Of a stretch of 64,000 bases of DNA, positions 7,689 through 19,000 are shown one piece after another. Position 1 is the stretch's first letter. Every line of letters starts with the position of its first letter. Source of the DNA: Sphingobium sp. EM0848 (GTDB lineage: Bacteria; Pseudomonadota; Alphaproteobacteria; Sphingomonadales; Sphingomonadaceae); the NCBI RefSeq assembly GCF_013375555.1, contig NZ_JABXWB010000005.1:496001-560000 (forward strand), in the 5' to 3' direction. Position numbers and translations under genes: made by a program. The notes below the pieces were generated by a model that saw only the letters and a list, made by a program, of their open reading frames with translations, did no database searches and was not told the DNA's origin.

Positions 7689-10513
7689 TATCCGAACTCG
7701 ACAAGGTCCGTAACAGTTTCGGACGCTTTCTGGTCGCCCTGCTCTGGTTGCATGTTCCCATTCTGGCGCTGGCGGCCCGAATTGTAGATGGTTCGGTGGC
7801 CGGTGTGATGCTGGCCAGCACCCTGCTTGCCCTATCCTACCACCTGGCGTGGTGGCGTAGCGGCAGCGCGCCTTCAACGCGCTATCTGTCAGCGGTGGCG
7901 CTGATGGGTGAACCTGCGCTCCTGGTCTATCTGTTCGCCGGAAAAGCATGGCAGATGGACATGCACATGTATTTCTTCGCCATGCTCGCGCTGACGATCG
8001 CCTGGTGCGACAGACGGGCAGTGCTCATTGCGGCGGTGACGGTCGCCATCCATCACCTGATACTGGACCTCCTGCTGCCGGTCGCTGTCTTTCCCAACGA
8101 CGGCGACATCGCCAGGGTCGTCCTTCACGCCGCCATCGTCGCCTTCCAGACCACCGTGCTGGTGTGGCTGAGCGACATGCTCGTCGAAAGCTTCACCCGG
8201 ATCAGCGCCATGAGCAGCGAGATCATGGCCAAGAACGCAGCACTGGAGGAGCGGACAAAGGAAGCCGAGGCGGCCAATCGCGCGAAGAGCATGTTCCTGG
8301 CCAATATGAGCCACGAAATCAGAACGCCGATGAATGCAATTCTGGGCTTTTGCCATCTGGCTCTGCGTACCGACATGACGCCCCGGCAGCGCGATTATGT
8401 CACCAAGATCAACGGTGCGGGCACTTCACTGCTACGGCTGATCAACGACATTCTGGACTTTTCCAAGAATGAAGCGGGCAAGCTGTCATTGGAGCATCGC
8501 CCCTTCAAACTGCAGGCCGCAGTCGACGAACAGTTGCAATTCGCCGGAATGGCCGCGAAGGCGAAAGGCATCGTGCTTCGCGCCATGATCGATGGCGCCG
8601 TGCCTGATACCGTGGTGAGCGATGCGTTGCGGTTCAATCAGGTCCTGCTCAATCTCGTCAGCAATGCGGTCAAATTCACTGAGGAGGGATCGGTCACCGT
8701 TTTCATCTCGCTCGCGGGCCGGAGCGATGAGGCAGTCACGTTGCAGGTGTCGATCAAGGACACCGGCATCGGCATGACCGAAGAGCAGGTCGACAGTCTG
8801 TTCAACTCCTTCAGCCAGGCGGACAGTTCCACAACGCGGCGTTTCGGCGGAACGGGCCTTGGTCTTGCGATCAGCAAGCAGATCGTCGAGTTGATGGGCG
8901 GTGTGATCCGGGTTGAAAGCCGCCCGGGTGCAGGCAGCACATTCAGCTTTACCGTCAATATGGGGCATGCGGAAAACCTCCCTGCGCCCAAGGCATCGAT
9001 GCTGCCGTCCGAGCTGCAGGACCTGCGGATTCTCATCGCCGACGACAATCCTGCATCGCGAGAAATATTGCAGGAGATATTCAACAGCTGGTCCATGACA
9101 GTCGAGCAGGTCGCGTCAGGGGCGGAGGTGCTCGGCGCAGTTGCGTCTGCCGAAGCGGAAGGAAGCCCCTACGACCTCCTTCTGCTCGACTGGAAGATGC
9201 CCGGCCTGAACGGCATCGAAACGATCAAGGCGATGCGCGCCAACCACGCACTGAAGGCATTGCCGGCGATTTTGCTGGTCACCGCTTACGGGCCTGAGGA
9301 ATTTCGGTCGGAAGCAGCGGGCGCCGATATCGCTTCCTTCCTCATCAAGCCGGTCGATCCGCAAATACTTCTGGAAACGATCACCGGCCTGTTCGCCGGC
9401 GGCCGTGCCCATAACGGCATGCATGCCGATGCCGCTGGCTCGATCCCGATGGTCATTTCGGCCCTTCGTGGCCAACGCGTGCTGCTGGCCGAAGACAATG
9501 AGATCAACAGGGAAATTGCCATAGAATTGCTGCGGGACGCCGGGCTGGAAGTCGACATAGCCGAAAATGGCCTTCAGGCCTGGGACCAGGTGCGGGACGC
9601 CGGAGCGGCTTATGCCGGGGTCCTCATGGACGTCCAGATGCCGGAAATGGATGGTATTGAAGCGACGGTCCATATTCGGGAAAGCTGGTCGGCGGACGAT
9701 CTTCCCATCATCGCCATGACCGCCCATGCCTATGCAGCGGAACGTGAGAGATGCTTTGCGGCCGGCATGAACGACCATCTCGCCAAGCCTGTCGATCCCG
9801 CCTTGTTGGTGGAGACGCTCAATCGCTGGCTGAAGCCGCGTGCCGGCTTCGCCAGCAATGGACACGCCCAGCAAGTGGTCGACGCCAAGCCATCCGCGAT
9901 CCTGCCTGACAATCTCCCGCCCTTCAACCTCGCTGCGGCCCTGCGGCGCGTCAATGGCAAGGCGCCGTTGCTGCGCAAGCTGATCGTCGATTTCGGTCAA
10001 AAATATTCCGGCGCTGCACAGACGCTGCGGGACCAGATCGCGCATGGGGCGCTCAGGGAGGCGCAAACCCTTGCCCACACGCTCAAGGGAGTCAGCGGCT
10101 CTCTGGAGCTGGGCGAAGTCGCTCATGTCGCAGCGGAGATCGAACAGGCGCTGGCCGCGACCGACATGGACGGGATGGAGGAGCGGCTCTCAAAGCTGGA
10201 ACGGCTGCTGGCGCCGGCGGTTGCCGCCACCCGGACCCTGACGGCCGGTGCGGCAGCCCCTGCACATAGAGCAGATGCCCCCATTGACGCCGGTGCTTTT
10301 GCCGCTGCTGCCAGGGCGCTGGAACTGGCGCTTCAGCGGCGCAGCCTGCGGGCGCGGGGCGCCTTTGAAGATTATGCGACGGCGGCCGGCATGGTGGGCG
10401 CCGAGATACAGGCACATCCGGTCAAGCTGGCGATCGACAGGCTGGATTTTGAAAGCGCGCTCTCTGCGTTGGGCGATGAAGCATATAATCGGGTCGAGGG
10501 GGTGCGGGCATGA
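7685..10513 (+). CDS. Hybrid histidine kinase with two receivers and Hpt domain
   Basis: A 942-residue phosphorelay protein. An N-terminal membrane domain of about five or six segments (residues 15-165) contains conserved-looking histidines ([19 protein letters not shown]), a layout also met in chemoreceptors and cyclases. A coiled linker leads to the dimerisation domain with His210 (MSHEIRTPM), then the ATPase with [10 protein letters not shown] and [13 protein letters not shown]. Receiver 1 has ADDN and LLDWKMPG, receiver 2 has AEDN and [11 protein letters not shown], and a C-terminal Hpt domain has [13 protein letters not shown]. It overlaps both neighbours by ATGA, so small membrane protein, kinase and cyclase form one unit. 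The likely output is phosphotransfer from the Hpt domain to the downstream receiver-GGDEF protein. Confidence 0.93.
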   Translation: MISELDKVRNSFGRFLVALLWLHVPILALAARIVDGSVAGVMLASTLLALSYHLAWWRSGSAPSTRYLSAVALMGEPALLVYLFAGKAWQMDMHMYFFAMLALTIAWCDRRAVLIAAVTVAIHHLILDLLLPVAVFPNDGDIARVVLHAAIVAFQTTVLVWLSDMLVESFTRISAMSSEIMAKNAALEERTKEAEAANRAKSMFLANMSHEIRTPMNAILGFCHLALRTDMTPRQRDYVTKINGAGTSLLRLINDILDFSKNEAGKLSLEHRPFKLQAAVDEQLQFAGMAAKAKGIVLRAMIDGAVPDTVVSDALRFNQVLLNLVSNAVKFTEEGSVTVFISLAGRSDEAVTLQVSIKDTGIGMTEEQVDSLFNSFSQADSSTTRRFGGTGLGLAISKQIVELMGGVIRVESRPGAGSTFSFTVNMGHAENLPAPKASMLPSELQDLRILIADDNPASREILQEIFNSWSMTVEQVASGAEVLGAVASAEAEGSPYDLLLLDWKMPGLNGIETIKAMRANHALKALPAILLVTAYGPEEFRSEAAGADIASFLIKPVDPQILLETITGLFAGGRAHNGMHADAAGSIPMVISALRGQRVLLAEDNEINREIAIELLRDAGLEVDIAENGLQAWDQVRDAGAAYAGVLMDVQMPEMDGIEATVHIRESWSADDLPIIAMTAHAYAAERERCFAAGMNDHLAKPVDPALLVETLNRWLKPRAGFASNGHAQQVVDAKPSAILPDNLPPFNLAAALRRVNGKAPLLRKLIVDFGQKYSGAAQTLRDQIAHGALREAQTLAHTLKGVSGSLELGEVAHVAAEIEQALAATDMDGMEERLSKLERLLAPAVAATRTLTAGAAAPAHRADAPIDAGAFAAAARALELALQRRSLRARGAFEDYATAAGMVGAEIQAHPVKLAIDRLDFESALSALGDEAYNRVEGVRA

Positions 10514-11463
10514 CTGAACGGGCGGTTATTCTGATCGTCGATGACGAGATATCGAACATCGAGATCATGAACGCGGCGCTGGAAGACCAATATGAAGTCT
10601 GCTTCGCCACCTCCGGCGAGCAGGCGATCGAGGTAGCCAAATCCGTGCTGCCCGACCTGATCCTGTTGGATGTGCTGATGCCGGGCATGGATGGGTATGA
10701 GGTCTGCCATACCCTCAAGCAGCACCCGTTGCTGGCCGATGTCCCGATCATCTTCTCCACGGGTCTTGACGATCAGGATGCCGAAGCTCGCGGCCTGTCG
10801 CTGGGCGCGATTGATTATATCACCAAGCCGATCCAGCCGGTCATCCTCACCGCGCGTGTCCGCAATCACATCGAACTCAAGCGCCTGAGGGATCAGCTCG
10901 CCGAGATGGCCGTAACAGATGCACTGACAGGGCTCAGCAACCGGCGGCATCTCGAGCATGTCCTAAAGACGGAAACCGCCCGTCTCGCCAGGACAGGCGA
11001 CTGGTTGTCGTTCATCATGGTCGACATCGATTTCTTCAAATTGTTCAACGACACTTATGGACATCCTGTCGGCGACCGCTGCATCGCTATGGTCGCTGCC
11101 GCGCTCAATCGGGCGGTACGCCGCGCGGCAGACCTTTCAGCCCGCTATGGGGGTGAGGAATTTGCCTGCGTTCTCCCTGGCGCAACGCCGGAAGCCGGGC
11201 TGGCGGTGGCGCAGGACATCCAGGCCCAGGTCCGTTCCCTGGGCATTCCGCACATGACCTCCACGATCAGTTCCTATGTGACGGTGAGTGTCGGCGTTAC
11301 AAGTGCGCGCTGTCTGCCGGGCATGCCATTCGACTTATGGATCGAGAATGCGGATACCCAACTCTATGTGAGTAAAGCGGAAGGCAGGAACAGGATTGCC
11401 GCAAATATATTCGGAGCGCAACCCGAGGTTCCGAACATTGACGAACTCAGGCGTATCGCATGA
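10510..11463 (+). CDS. Receiver-GGDEF diguanylate cyclase (PleD/WspR type)
   Basis: A 317-residue response regulator with an N-terminal receiver (DDE at 11-13, phospho-acceptor Asp54 in [11 protein letters not shown], Lys in ITKPI) joined by a short helix to a GGDEF domain. The active site GGEEF is at 214-218, and an RxxD inhibitory site (Arg205-Asp208) has the same spacing as in PleD, so product feedback inhibition by c-di-GMP is expected. [10 protein letters not shown] and the metal site [11 protein letters not shown] are intact, so it should be active. It overlaps the hybrid kinase by ATGA and is the obvious phosphorelay target, converting the sensed signal into c-di-GMP. Confidence 0.94.
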   Translation: MTERAVILIVDDEISNIEIMNAALEDQYEVCFATSGEQAIEVAKSVLPDLILLDVLMPGMDGYEVCHTLKQHPLLADVPIIFSTGLDDQDAEARGLSLGAIDYITKPIQPVILTARVRNHIELKRLRDQLAEMAVTDALTGLSNRRHLEHVLKTETARLARTGDWLSFIMVDIDFFKLFNDTYGHPVGDRCIAMVAAALNRAVRRAADLSARYGGEEFACVLPGATPEAGLAVAQDIQAQVRSLGIPHMTSTISSYVTVSVGVTSARCLPGMPFDLWIENADTQLYVSKAEGRNRIAANIFGAQPEVPNIDELRRIA

Positions 11464-11664
11464 TCGTTATGGCCATCTCATCCGGGCGGATGGTCGCGAG
11501 GACAGCAATTTCAAGCTGATGCAATATGTTGGTCGGAACGCAGGCAAAAGCCTTCCGGTGCAGCGAGGACTATTGCAGCAGCACCATGGCCAAAGCTGCC
11601 ATTGTCGCTCCGTTCAAGCCCGGCTAAATCAGCGATTCTCGGCCATGAAGGGATTGAAACGAGA

Positions 11665-12651
11665 ATGCGCCTATTCCAGCCCGCTTTCATGATATTTGCG
11701 AGCTTGTTTGTCCTTTCCTGTCCGACGGCGCACGCGAGCAGCGGCAAGATCGCCCTCACCTTCGACGACCTTCCGGCCCTGACGGTCCTGCGGGATCAAT
11801 CCTATGTCGATCAGTTGAACCGGAAGCTCATTCGCGGACTGAAACGGCATCATTTGCCCACCACAGGCTTCGTCAATGAAGGAAAGCTGGGGGAATTGGA
11901 CCGTCAGCGACAGAGCGCCGTGCTGGAAGAATGGCTGGACAACGGTTTTGATCTTGGCAATCACACCTATTCGCATGAATCGCCCAATATATTGGGCGCC
12001 AAAGCCTATATCGAAGATATTATTCGCGGTGAGCCGGTTTTACGGGCTTTGCTGGAAAAGCAGCACAAGACGCTGCGCTGGTTTCGTCATCCCTATCTGG
12101 AAACCGGTTCGCCCGAGGAGGTGAAGGCGCAGATCGATACCTGGCTCGCCCAGCATGGTTATCGCGTCGCGCCGGTGACGATCGACGCGTCGGACTGGGA
12201 ATTTGCGGAACCCTATGATGCGGCTGTCGCCCGGCGAGACGGGGGCGAGCGTCGTCGGATCAGGCAGGAATATCTCGACTATACCGCCCGCATGATCGCC
12301 TGGTATCGGAAATCCGCGCGCGCGCTGTTTGGCCGTGACATTTCCTATGTGCTGCTGTTGCACGCGACGCGGCTTAACGCCGACAGCATTGCCGCTATTG
12401 CTGCCATACTGCGTCACGCTAATCTGCGCGCCGTCAGTCTGGACGAAGCGCTGGAAGATCCCGCCTATCGCACGATAGATCCCTATTCCGGCAGGGACGG
12501 AATCGAATGGCTGGAGCGATGGTCGTTGACGCTCCATAAGGATTTACCCTGGGACGACTTCATCGACCCGCCCGCTGACATCAAAATGGCCTATGATCGC
12601 ATCGACAATGATCAGCCAGCCAATATGGCGCATGCCCCGCATGGTCGATGA
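11665..12651 (+). CDS. Secreted polysaccharide deacetylase-like protein
   Basis: A 328-residue exported protein with a signal peptide (MRLFQPAFMIFASLFVLSC to THA). The NodB-type fold is marked by ALTFDDLPA, which supplies the catalytic and metal-binding aspartates, GNHTYSHESPN, which supplies the metal histidines, and the RHPYLETG motif. These enzymes remove acetyl groups from polysaccharides such as chitin, peptidoglycan or exopolysaccharide. The open frame extends to 11602, but the signal peptide starts at 11665. It lies 201 bases after the diguanylate cyclase in the same direction; a link between c-di-GMP and surface polysaccharide is plausible but unproven. Confidence 0.87.
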   Translation: MRLFQPAFMIFASLFVLSCPTAHASSGKIALTFDDLPALTVLRDQSYVDQLNRKLIRGLKRHHLPTTGFVNEGKLGELDRQRQSAVLEEWLDNGFDLGNHTYSHESPNILGAKAYIEDIIRGEPVLRALLEKQHKTLRWFRHPYLETGSPEEVKAQIDTWLAQHGYRVAPVTIDASDWEFAEPYDAAVARRDGGERRRIRQEYLDYTARMIAWYRKSARALFGRDISYVLLLHATRLNADSIAAIAAILRHANLRAVSLDEALEDPAYRTIDPYSGRDGIEWLERWSLTLHKDLPWDDFIDPPADIKMAYDRIDNDQPANMAHAPHGR

Positions 12652-12680
12652 CGGACGTACAGGGTGCGCACTGGCGCCTT

Positions 12681-14030
12681 TCAGTTCTGCCCTTCCCCAT
12701 TGGCGCGATGCGTCAGCATGAACCTGATCCCTCTTCCGCTCGATGGTATAGAGACTTCCAGCCTCCCTCCATTGCTTGATGCAATCCGGTTGACGATCGA
12801 AAGTCCAATACCGACGCCCGAGCCGCTTTGACGATCGGCCCGCCAGAAACGCTGGGTGATCCTGCCCATAAATTCGGGCGCTATGCCCGGACCGTCATCC
12901 TCCACGGAGATACTGCCGTCGGGATGAACCGTGACAGAGATGTTCGTACCGGGCGGCGTATGGTGGAGCGCGTTGTCGAGAAGATTGTCGAGCGCCAGGG
13001 CCAGCATCTCTGGTTGCCCCACGCGCAACGCATCATCTCCTCCCTCCAGCAGTTCGATCGTCCGGCCCGTCGATAAGATATGCGGCGCACGATCCACCAG
13101 CATGGTTTCCACCACCGGCTTGGGGCGGAATAGCGATGGCGCCGCTTCATCCGAGCGTTCCAGTTCGACAAGCGCCAGAAGCTGGGTCACGACCCGCCCC
13201 GCGCGGTCGACCGCGTTCAGCAATTGCCCGCGATCTTCCGTTTCTTCCAGTGTCTGGACCTTCAGCCTGATCAATGCCAGCGGCGTTCGCAACTCATGGG
13301 CGACATTGGCGGCAAATTCCGACTGGGCGCGAAGCCCGTCGGCCAGCCGGTCCAGCGCGCGATTGGTTGCGGAGGCGAGAGGGACGACTTCGGCGGGCAG
13401 ACTGTCGAGCGGTAATCGGATATCGGCCGTGCGAGGACCGATGGACGTTGCGATATCGGCGATCCGCTTCAAACGGTGGATCATGCGTCCCGTCAACAGA
13501 GCCCCGATGGCGGGAACCAGAAACAGGAGCGGAATGAAAAGCAGCGCGAACTGCGCCAAAAAGCTTCGAACGATATCATCGGAGACAAATTGCGGCGCGT
13601 CCCTGTCCTGAGACATGATGATCCACGCGCAACGCCCCTGATCCAGCGGCGTACTCAGGCCTTCGAGCGGGCCCACCCGGAAAAAGCGGGGCACCGTTTC
13701 ACGAGGTGCGGCTCGCTCTAGTCCGGGCCGTGCCGGTCCATGGCGGCTGAGGACCCGTCCGGTACGGTCGGTCACGATATAGGCGAGGCCTTCCTGCATG
13801 GGGGAAGGCGAGGCCGGTGTCGGAATATTACAATCGGATGCGCCGCGGGCCGCCAATGTGCTTGCCAGACTGTTCGTCTGGGCCGACAGGATGCCATGTT
13901 CATAACGGCTCGCGGTCTTGCGGAGCATGGCCGATACCGCGAAGGGCAGCACAATGGCTGTGGCAATGGCGGTCGCGCCATACAGGAACACGACCTGCGC
14001 CAGAAGCGATCGGCGGACCGGCACCCTCAT
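12681..14030 (-). CDS. Sensor histidine kinase of the metal-efflux locus
   Basis: A 449-residue QseC/PmrB-like kinase: membrane segment at 10-35, a periplasmic domain of about 120 residues, a second membrane segment at about 158-180 and a HAMP-like linker. The phospho-acceptor His245 lies in AANVAHELRTPLALI. The ATPase shows NLLDNALHHTPPG, EDDGPGIAPE and GVGIGLSIVNRI. The gene overlaps the response regulator stop codon by four bases and is translated after it. The pair is divergent from an RND efflux operon, so it most likely senses the exported metal or envelope stress and induces that operon. Confidence 0.93.
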   Translation of the reverse strand: MRVPVRRSLLAQVVFLYGATAIATAIVLPFAVSAMLRKTASRYEHGILSAQTNSLASTLAARGASDCNIPTPASPSPMQEGLAYIVTDRTGRVLSRHGPARPGLERAAPRETVPRFFRVGPLEGLSTPLDQGRCAWIIMSQDRDAPQFVSDDIVRSFLAQFALLFIPLLFLVPAIGALLTGRMIHRLKRIADIATSIGPRTADIRLPLDSLPAEVVPLASATNRALDRLADGLRAQSEFAANVAHELRTPLALIRLKVQTLEETEDRGQLLNAVDRAGRVVTQLLALVELERSDEAAPSLFRPKPVVETMLVDRAPHILSTGRTIELLEGGDDALRVGQPEMLALALDNLLDNALHHTPPGTNISVTVHPDGSISVEDDGPGIAPEFMGRITQRFWRADRQSGSGVGIGLSIVNRIASSNGGRLEVSIPSSGRGIRFMLTHRANGEGQN

Positions 14031-14701
14031 GGCCTCGCGGCCAGCATATAACCCACGCCGCGAACGGTTTCGATGACCACCTTGGCGCTGACGGCCTTCA
14101 GGCGACGGCGGAGCCTGTGCATATAGACCTCAATGGCGTTGGAATCGAGATTGCCGTCCAGCCCGAACAGATGATCCTCCGCCAGACGCTTCGGGACGAT
14201 CCGGCCAGACCGCCGGGACAGCAGTTCAAGCAATTCCATTTCACGCGACGACAGGGTGAGCGGACTATCGTCCACGAACGCGGCATGGGCGCCCAGATCA
14301 ACCCGCAGATTGGCGCAGTGGATGGACGTTCCCTGATATCCACCCTGCCGCCGCAGCACGGCCATCAGCCGGGCGTGCAGTTCATCGACATCGAAGGGCT
14401 TGGTCAGATAATCGTCCGCTCCTGCATTCAGCCCGTCGATCCGCGCGCGGGTTTCGCCGCGCGCGGTCAGGATGATTACCGGCCGCCCGTCGCGGCGGCT
14501 TCGCATATTGCCGAGCAATTGCTGCCCGTCTCCATCTGGCAGACCAAGGTCGAGCAGCACCGCCGCATAATCGAGGACCGCCAGAGAGTCTTCCGCCCTT
14601 TGCACGCTATGCGCGATATCGGAGGCGACGCCGCGCTGCCTGAGCGCTTCCCTCAGCGTGCCGGCCAATTCGATATCGTCCTCGACAATCAGAATGCGCA
14701 T
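14027..14701 (-). CDS. OmpR-family response regulator of the metal-efflux locus
   Basis: A 224-residue QseB-like regulator with a receiver domain (DD at 8-9, phospho-acceptor Asp51 in LLDLGLPDGDG, Lys in LTKPFDVDEL) and a C-terminal winged helix (SSREMELLELLSRRSG, then YMHRLRRRL and TVRGVGYML). The frame runs upstream to 14953 across the divergent gene, but the ATG at 14701 (MRILIVEDD) is the normal family start. Only 73 bases separate it from the adaptor gene of the divergent efflux operon, which must hold both promoters. Confidence 0.94.
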   Translation of the reverse strand: MRILIVEDDIELAGTLREALRQRGVASDIAHSVQRAEDSLAVLDYAAVLLDLGLPDGDGQQLLGNMRSRRDGRPVIILTARGETRARIDGLNAGADDYLTKPFDVDELHARLMAVLRRQGGYQGTSIHCANLRVDLGAHAAFVDDSPLTLSSREMELLELLSRRSGRIVPKRLAEDHLFGLDGNLDSNAIEVYMHRLRRRLKAVSAKVVIETVRGVGYMLAARP

Positions 14702-14774
14702 CGGCCGTCGCCAGTCGTAAGTTTCATGTAAGCCAGCATATCTATCGCGTTCCGCCAGATTGGGAAGGCGGACG

Positions 14775-16037
14775 ATGAACGAGACGATCGACGATGTGAA
14801 CATGCCGGAGGGACGGAGGCTGACCTCCAGAACCCAACTCCGGATTTTGGGCATCGCGGCCGGGGGTTTCGCTGCAGTCCTCACGATCATCTCCTTCGCC
14901 GGGCCGCTGTTGCATCGCGCGCCCGCCGCCGAGCCGGTGACGCCGCCGGGCACTTTCCGGCCGACTCATGACCAACTGGCGGCCATGACCATCCAGACTG
15001 TCGGCATGGGCGATCTGGCCAATCTCACATCGGCCACGGGTACGATCACCGCCGACGGCGATCTCAGTACGCCCGTCCTGATGCCCTATGCCGGGCAGGT
15101 CGTCCGCGTTCTGGTCGATGCCGGTCAATATGTGACCAAAAACCAGCCCTTGCTGATCGTGAAGACAACCGACTTCGTTGATGCACGCAATGCGCTGTTT
15201 TCCGCGCGTTCGGCGCTGATGACCGCGCAATCGCAGGTCGCAAGCGCCAAGCGCAATGCCGACCGGCAACGGCAGATCTACGAAACCGCCGGCGGCGCGC
15301 TGAAGGATTATCAGCAGTCAACCACCGACCTCATATCCGCGCAAGCGCAGGAGCGCACGGCCGAAGCAGCGCTGGGCGCCGCCCGTGACAAGCTGGCGAT
15401 CCTGGGCAAGTCACCCACTGAAATCGGCCGGCTTGAGTCCGTGCGCGAGGTTTCCGGCCTGCATGAACAGACCACGCTGCACGCGCCCATTGCCGGTCTG
15501 ATCGCGGGCCGGGACGTGTCGCCGGGCCAATATGTCGCCGCCGGTGGGGACAAGCCGGTCTTCACCATCACCGATCCCTCACGGGTCTGGCTGGTGGCCC
15601 AGATTGCCGAAGGCGATGCCGCGTCGGTGCATGTCGGGGATCTGGTCGACGTGACGACGCCCGCTTTCCCCGGCCGTATCTTCAAGGCAACGGTCGACAC
15701 CGTTGGCGCCGCCCTCGATCCCGCCACCCATCGCCTGCCGGTGCGAGCGACCGTGCCCAATCCCGGAGCCGTGCTGAAACCCCAGATGTTCGCGAGTTTC
15801 GCCATCCGCGGCAAAACCGTCCACCCCGCGATCCACGTGCCGGCGGTCGCGGTCATTCATGAAGGCGAAACTGCGCGGGTCTGGGTCCTGCGGGGCGATG
15901 GCCTGCTCGCCGCGCGCCCGGTGCGGACCGGGGACGAGCAGAATGGCTCGGTCGAGATCATGTCCGGGTTGAAGACCGGGGAGCGGATCGTGACCGCAGG
16001 CGCCATTTTCGTGAATGAAGCGGGCCTTGGCCAGTGA
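14775..16037 (+). CDS. RND efflux adaptor (membrane fusion protein)
   Basis: A 420-residue periplasmic adaptor of CzcB/CusB type. A short cytoplasmic tail and one membrane segment (about residues 28-47, ILGIAAGGFAAVLTIISFAG) precede the barrel-sandwich region (ADGDLSTPVLMPYAGQVVRV, then LHAPIAGLIAGRDVSPGQYV), the alpha-helical hairpin (about 140-220) and the beta-barrel (VWLVAQIAEGDAASVHVG). The ATG at 14775 is chosen, with GGGAAGGCGG upstream. The stop overlaps the pump gene start by GTGA. It links the inner-membrane pump to the outer-membrane channel; no His- or Met-rich metal-binding tail is seen. Confidence 0.92.
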   Translation: MNETIDDVNMPEGRRLTSRTQLRILGIAAGGFAAVLTIISFAGPLLHRAPAAEPVTPPGTFRPTHDQLAAMTIQTVGMGDLANLTSATGTITADGDLSTPVLMPYAGQVVRVLVDAGQYVTKNQPLLIVKTTDFVDARNALFSARSALMTAQSQVASAKRNADRQRQIYETAGGALKDYQQSTTDLISAQAQERTAEAALGAARDKLAILGKSPTEIGRLESVREVSGLHEQTTLHAPIAGLIAGRDVSPGQYVAAGGDKPVFTITDPSRVWLVAQIAEGDAASVHVGDLVDVTTPAFPGRIFKATVDTVGAALDPATHRLPVRATVPNPGAVLKPQMFASFAIRGKTVHPAIHVPAVAVIHEGETARVWVLRGDGLLAARPVRTGDEQNGSVEIMSGLKTGERIVTAGAIFVNEAGLGQ

Positions 16038-19000
16038 ATCGCATTGTCGGATTTGCGCTGCGCCAGCGGCCGCTGATCGTCGCCCTGTTCGCGACGATCC
16101 TGATCGCGGGCGTCATCGGCTTCATCAATCTCAACATAGAGGCCTATCCCGATCCCGTCCCGCCGATGGTCGAGATCGTCACCCAGACCCAGGGCCTGTC
16201 GGCCGAGGAGATGGAACGCAACGTCACCATCCCGATCGAGGTGCAGATGGCCGGATTGCCGCACCTGACCACCGTTCGGGCGATTTCCCTGTTCGGTCTG
16301 TCCGATATCAAGGTGCAGTTCAGCTATGACGTGACGTTCGAACAGGCGCAGCAGCAGGTCATCAATCGCCTGTCGCAATTGCAGCCGCTGACGGGGGGAG
16401 CCCAACCCGCCATCTCGCCGACCAGCCCGATCGGCGAAATCTATCGCTATCGCATCGCCGCGCCTGCCGGCTATTCGGTCATGGACCTCAAGACGTTGCA
16501 GGACTGGGTATTGCAACGGCGCTTCAAGCGCATTCCCGGCGTCATCGACGTGACCGGCTGGGGCGGCAAGCTGCGGACCTATGAAGCGGTCATCGACAAT
16601 GACCGGCTGATCGCCCATGGCGTCACCATTGCGCAGGTCATGGCAGCGCTCGGCAAGAGCGACGCCAATGTCGGCGGTCAGACCATCAATTTCGGGTCGC
16701 AGGCCGCCATTGTTCGCGGCGTCGGCCTGATCCAGTCGGTCGGCGGCATCGAAAATGTCCTTGTGGGCACGGCCGGTAGCCAGCCCATATTGCTGAAGGA
16801 TGTCGCGAAAATCCGCATCGGCAATGCGCCGCGCCTCGGCATTGCTGGCTACAACGACAAGGACGATATCGTTCAGGGCGTCGTGCTGATGCAGCGCGGC
16901 GCAAAATCGATGCCGACGATCGAAGCCGTTCAGAAGGAGGTCGCGGACATCAACGCCTCCGGCACCCTGCCGCCCGGCGTGCATCTGGAGCGCATCTACG
17001 ACCGGTCCGATCTGATCCGGCTGACGACCCATACCGTTCTTGAAAATCTGGTCGCCGGCATCGTCCTGATCTTTGCCCTGCAATGGCTGTTTCTCGGTAA
17101 TCTGCGAAGCGCACTCATCGTCGCGGCGACCATTCCGTTCGCGCTGGCCTTCGCCGTGCTGATCCTGATCGCGCAGGGAGAGAGCGCCAATCTTCTGTCG
17201 GTCGGCGCCCTCGATTTCGGGCTGGTCGTCGACGCCAGCGTCATCATGGTCGAGAATATCTTCCGCCATATGGTCGAGCGATCAGCCGCCGTGGATGCGG
17301 GCCATGGCCATTTTTCGCGCGCGACGCGCATGTCCTCGATCCTGCATGCAAGCCATGAGGTCAGTCGCGGCATCTTCTTCGCCGCCGCGATCATCATCGC
17401 CAGCTTCCTGCCCCTCTTCACCTTGACCGGCGTGGAAGGCCATATCTTCGGCCCGATGGCGAAAACCTACGCCTACGCCATTTCCGGCGGCGTCATCGCC
17501 ACCTTCACGGTTGCGCCGGTTCTCTCCGCGATCCTGCTGCCCGACCGGCTGTCGGAGGTCGAGACGAGGATCGTCGCAAAACTGCGCAGTCTCTATGAAC
17601 CGGCGGCGGCTTTTGCGCTGGCCAACCGGCTGCTGACCTTTGGCGGCATGACATTGCTGATCTGCGCCGCGCTGATCGGTGTCCGTTCGCTCGGGGTTGA
17701 GTTCCTGCCTCATCTGGAGGAGGGCAATCTTTATATTCGGGCGTCCCTGCCGCCGTCGATCAGTCTGGAGGCCGGCCAGCCGGTGGTCAACGGCGTTCGC
17801 CGCATGATCATGCAATATCCCGAGGTCGAGGCGGTTCTGTCCGCCCATGGCCGGCCCGATGACGGAACGGACTCGACCGGATTCTTCAACGCCGAATTCT
17901 TCGTACCGCTAAAGCCCTTCGGCAGTTGGCCGAGCGGGGTCACGAAGGAGACGCTGACCGCCGAACTCTCCAAACGGTTGACGGCGCGCTATCCCGGCGT
18001 CGACTTCTCCTTCTCTCAATATATCGAGGACAATGTCGAAGAAGCGGCGTCCGGGGTCAAAGGCGCCAATTCGATCAAATTGTTTGGGCCTGACCTGCCA
18101 ACGCTGGAGCGGTTGGCCGATGATGTCCGCAATCAGATGGCAAAGGTGCGCGGCATCACCGATCTTGGCGTGTTCCAGTCGCTGGGCCAGCCGACGGTTC
18201 GCATCGACATCGATCGCGCGCGGGCATCCCGTTATGGCCTGACGCCCGACGATATCAACCAGACGGTGGCTGCGGCGATCGGTGGTCAGTCGCCCGCCAA
18301 TCTCTACGAACACGGGACCGACCGCCATTTTCCGATCATGGTGCGCCTGAAGCCCGAACAGCGCGACACGGTCGAGGCGATCAAGCGGATCACCGTCGGC
18401 GCGCCCTCACCGTCGGGCAACGGCGTGGTTCAGGTGCCCTTGTCAGAAATCGCGGACGTTCGCCTGACGTCCGGCGCCTCCTTCATCTATCGCGAGCATC
18501 AGGAGCGCTACATTCCGATCAAATTCAGCGTGCGTGGGCGCGATCTGGGCAGCACGGTGGCGGAGGCCAAGCAGCGTATCCAGCATGATGTGCATCTGCC
18601 GTCAGGCTATCATCTGGAATGGGCCGGGGAACTCGACAATCTCAACAACGCCGTCGCGCGGCTGGAAATCGTCATCCCCATCAGCCTGCTGCTGATCCTG
18701 ATTCTGCTCTACGCCAATTTCGGGTCGATCCGGGACAGTCTGCTGGCCTTTTCCGCCATTCCGATGGCGATCGTGGGCGGTGTGCTGGCCCTGGCGCTGA
18801 CGGGCACGGCGTTCAGCATTTCCGCCGCCATCGGCTTCGTCGCGCTCTTCGGGATCGCTGTCATGGACGGCATATTGATCGTCACCAACTTCAATCAGGC
18901 GATGGATGAAGGCAGCCGGCGCGCCGAAGCGCTGGCGCTGGCCACCCGGCACAGCATGCGGCCGGTGATCATGACCTGCCTTGTCGCGGCGATCGGCCTG

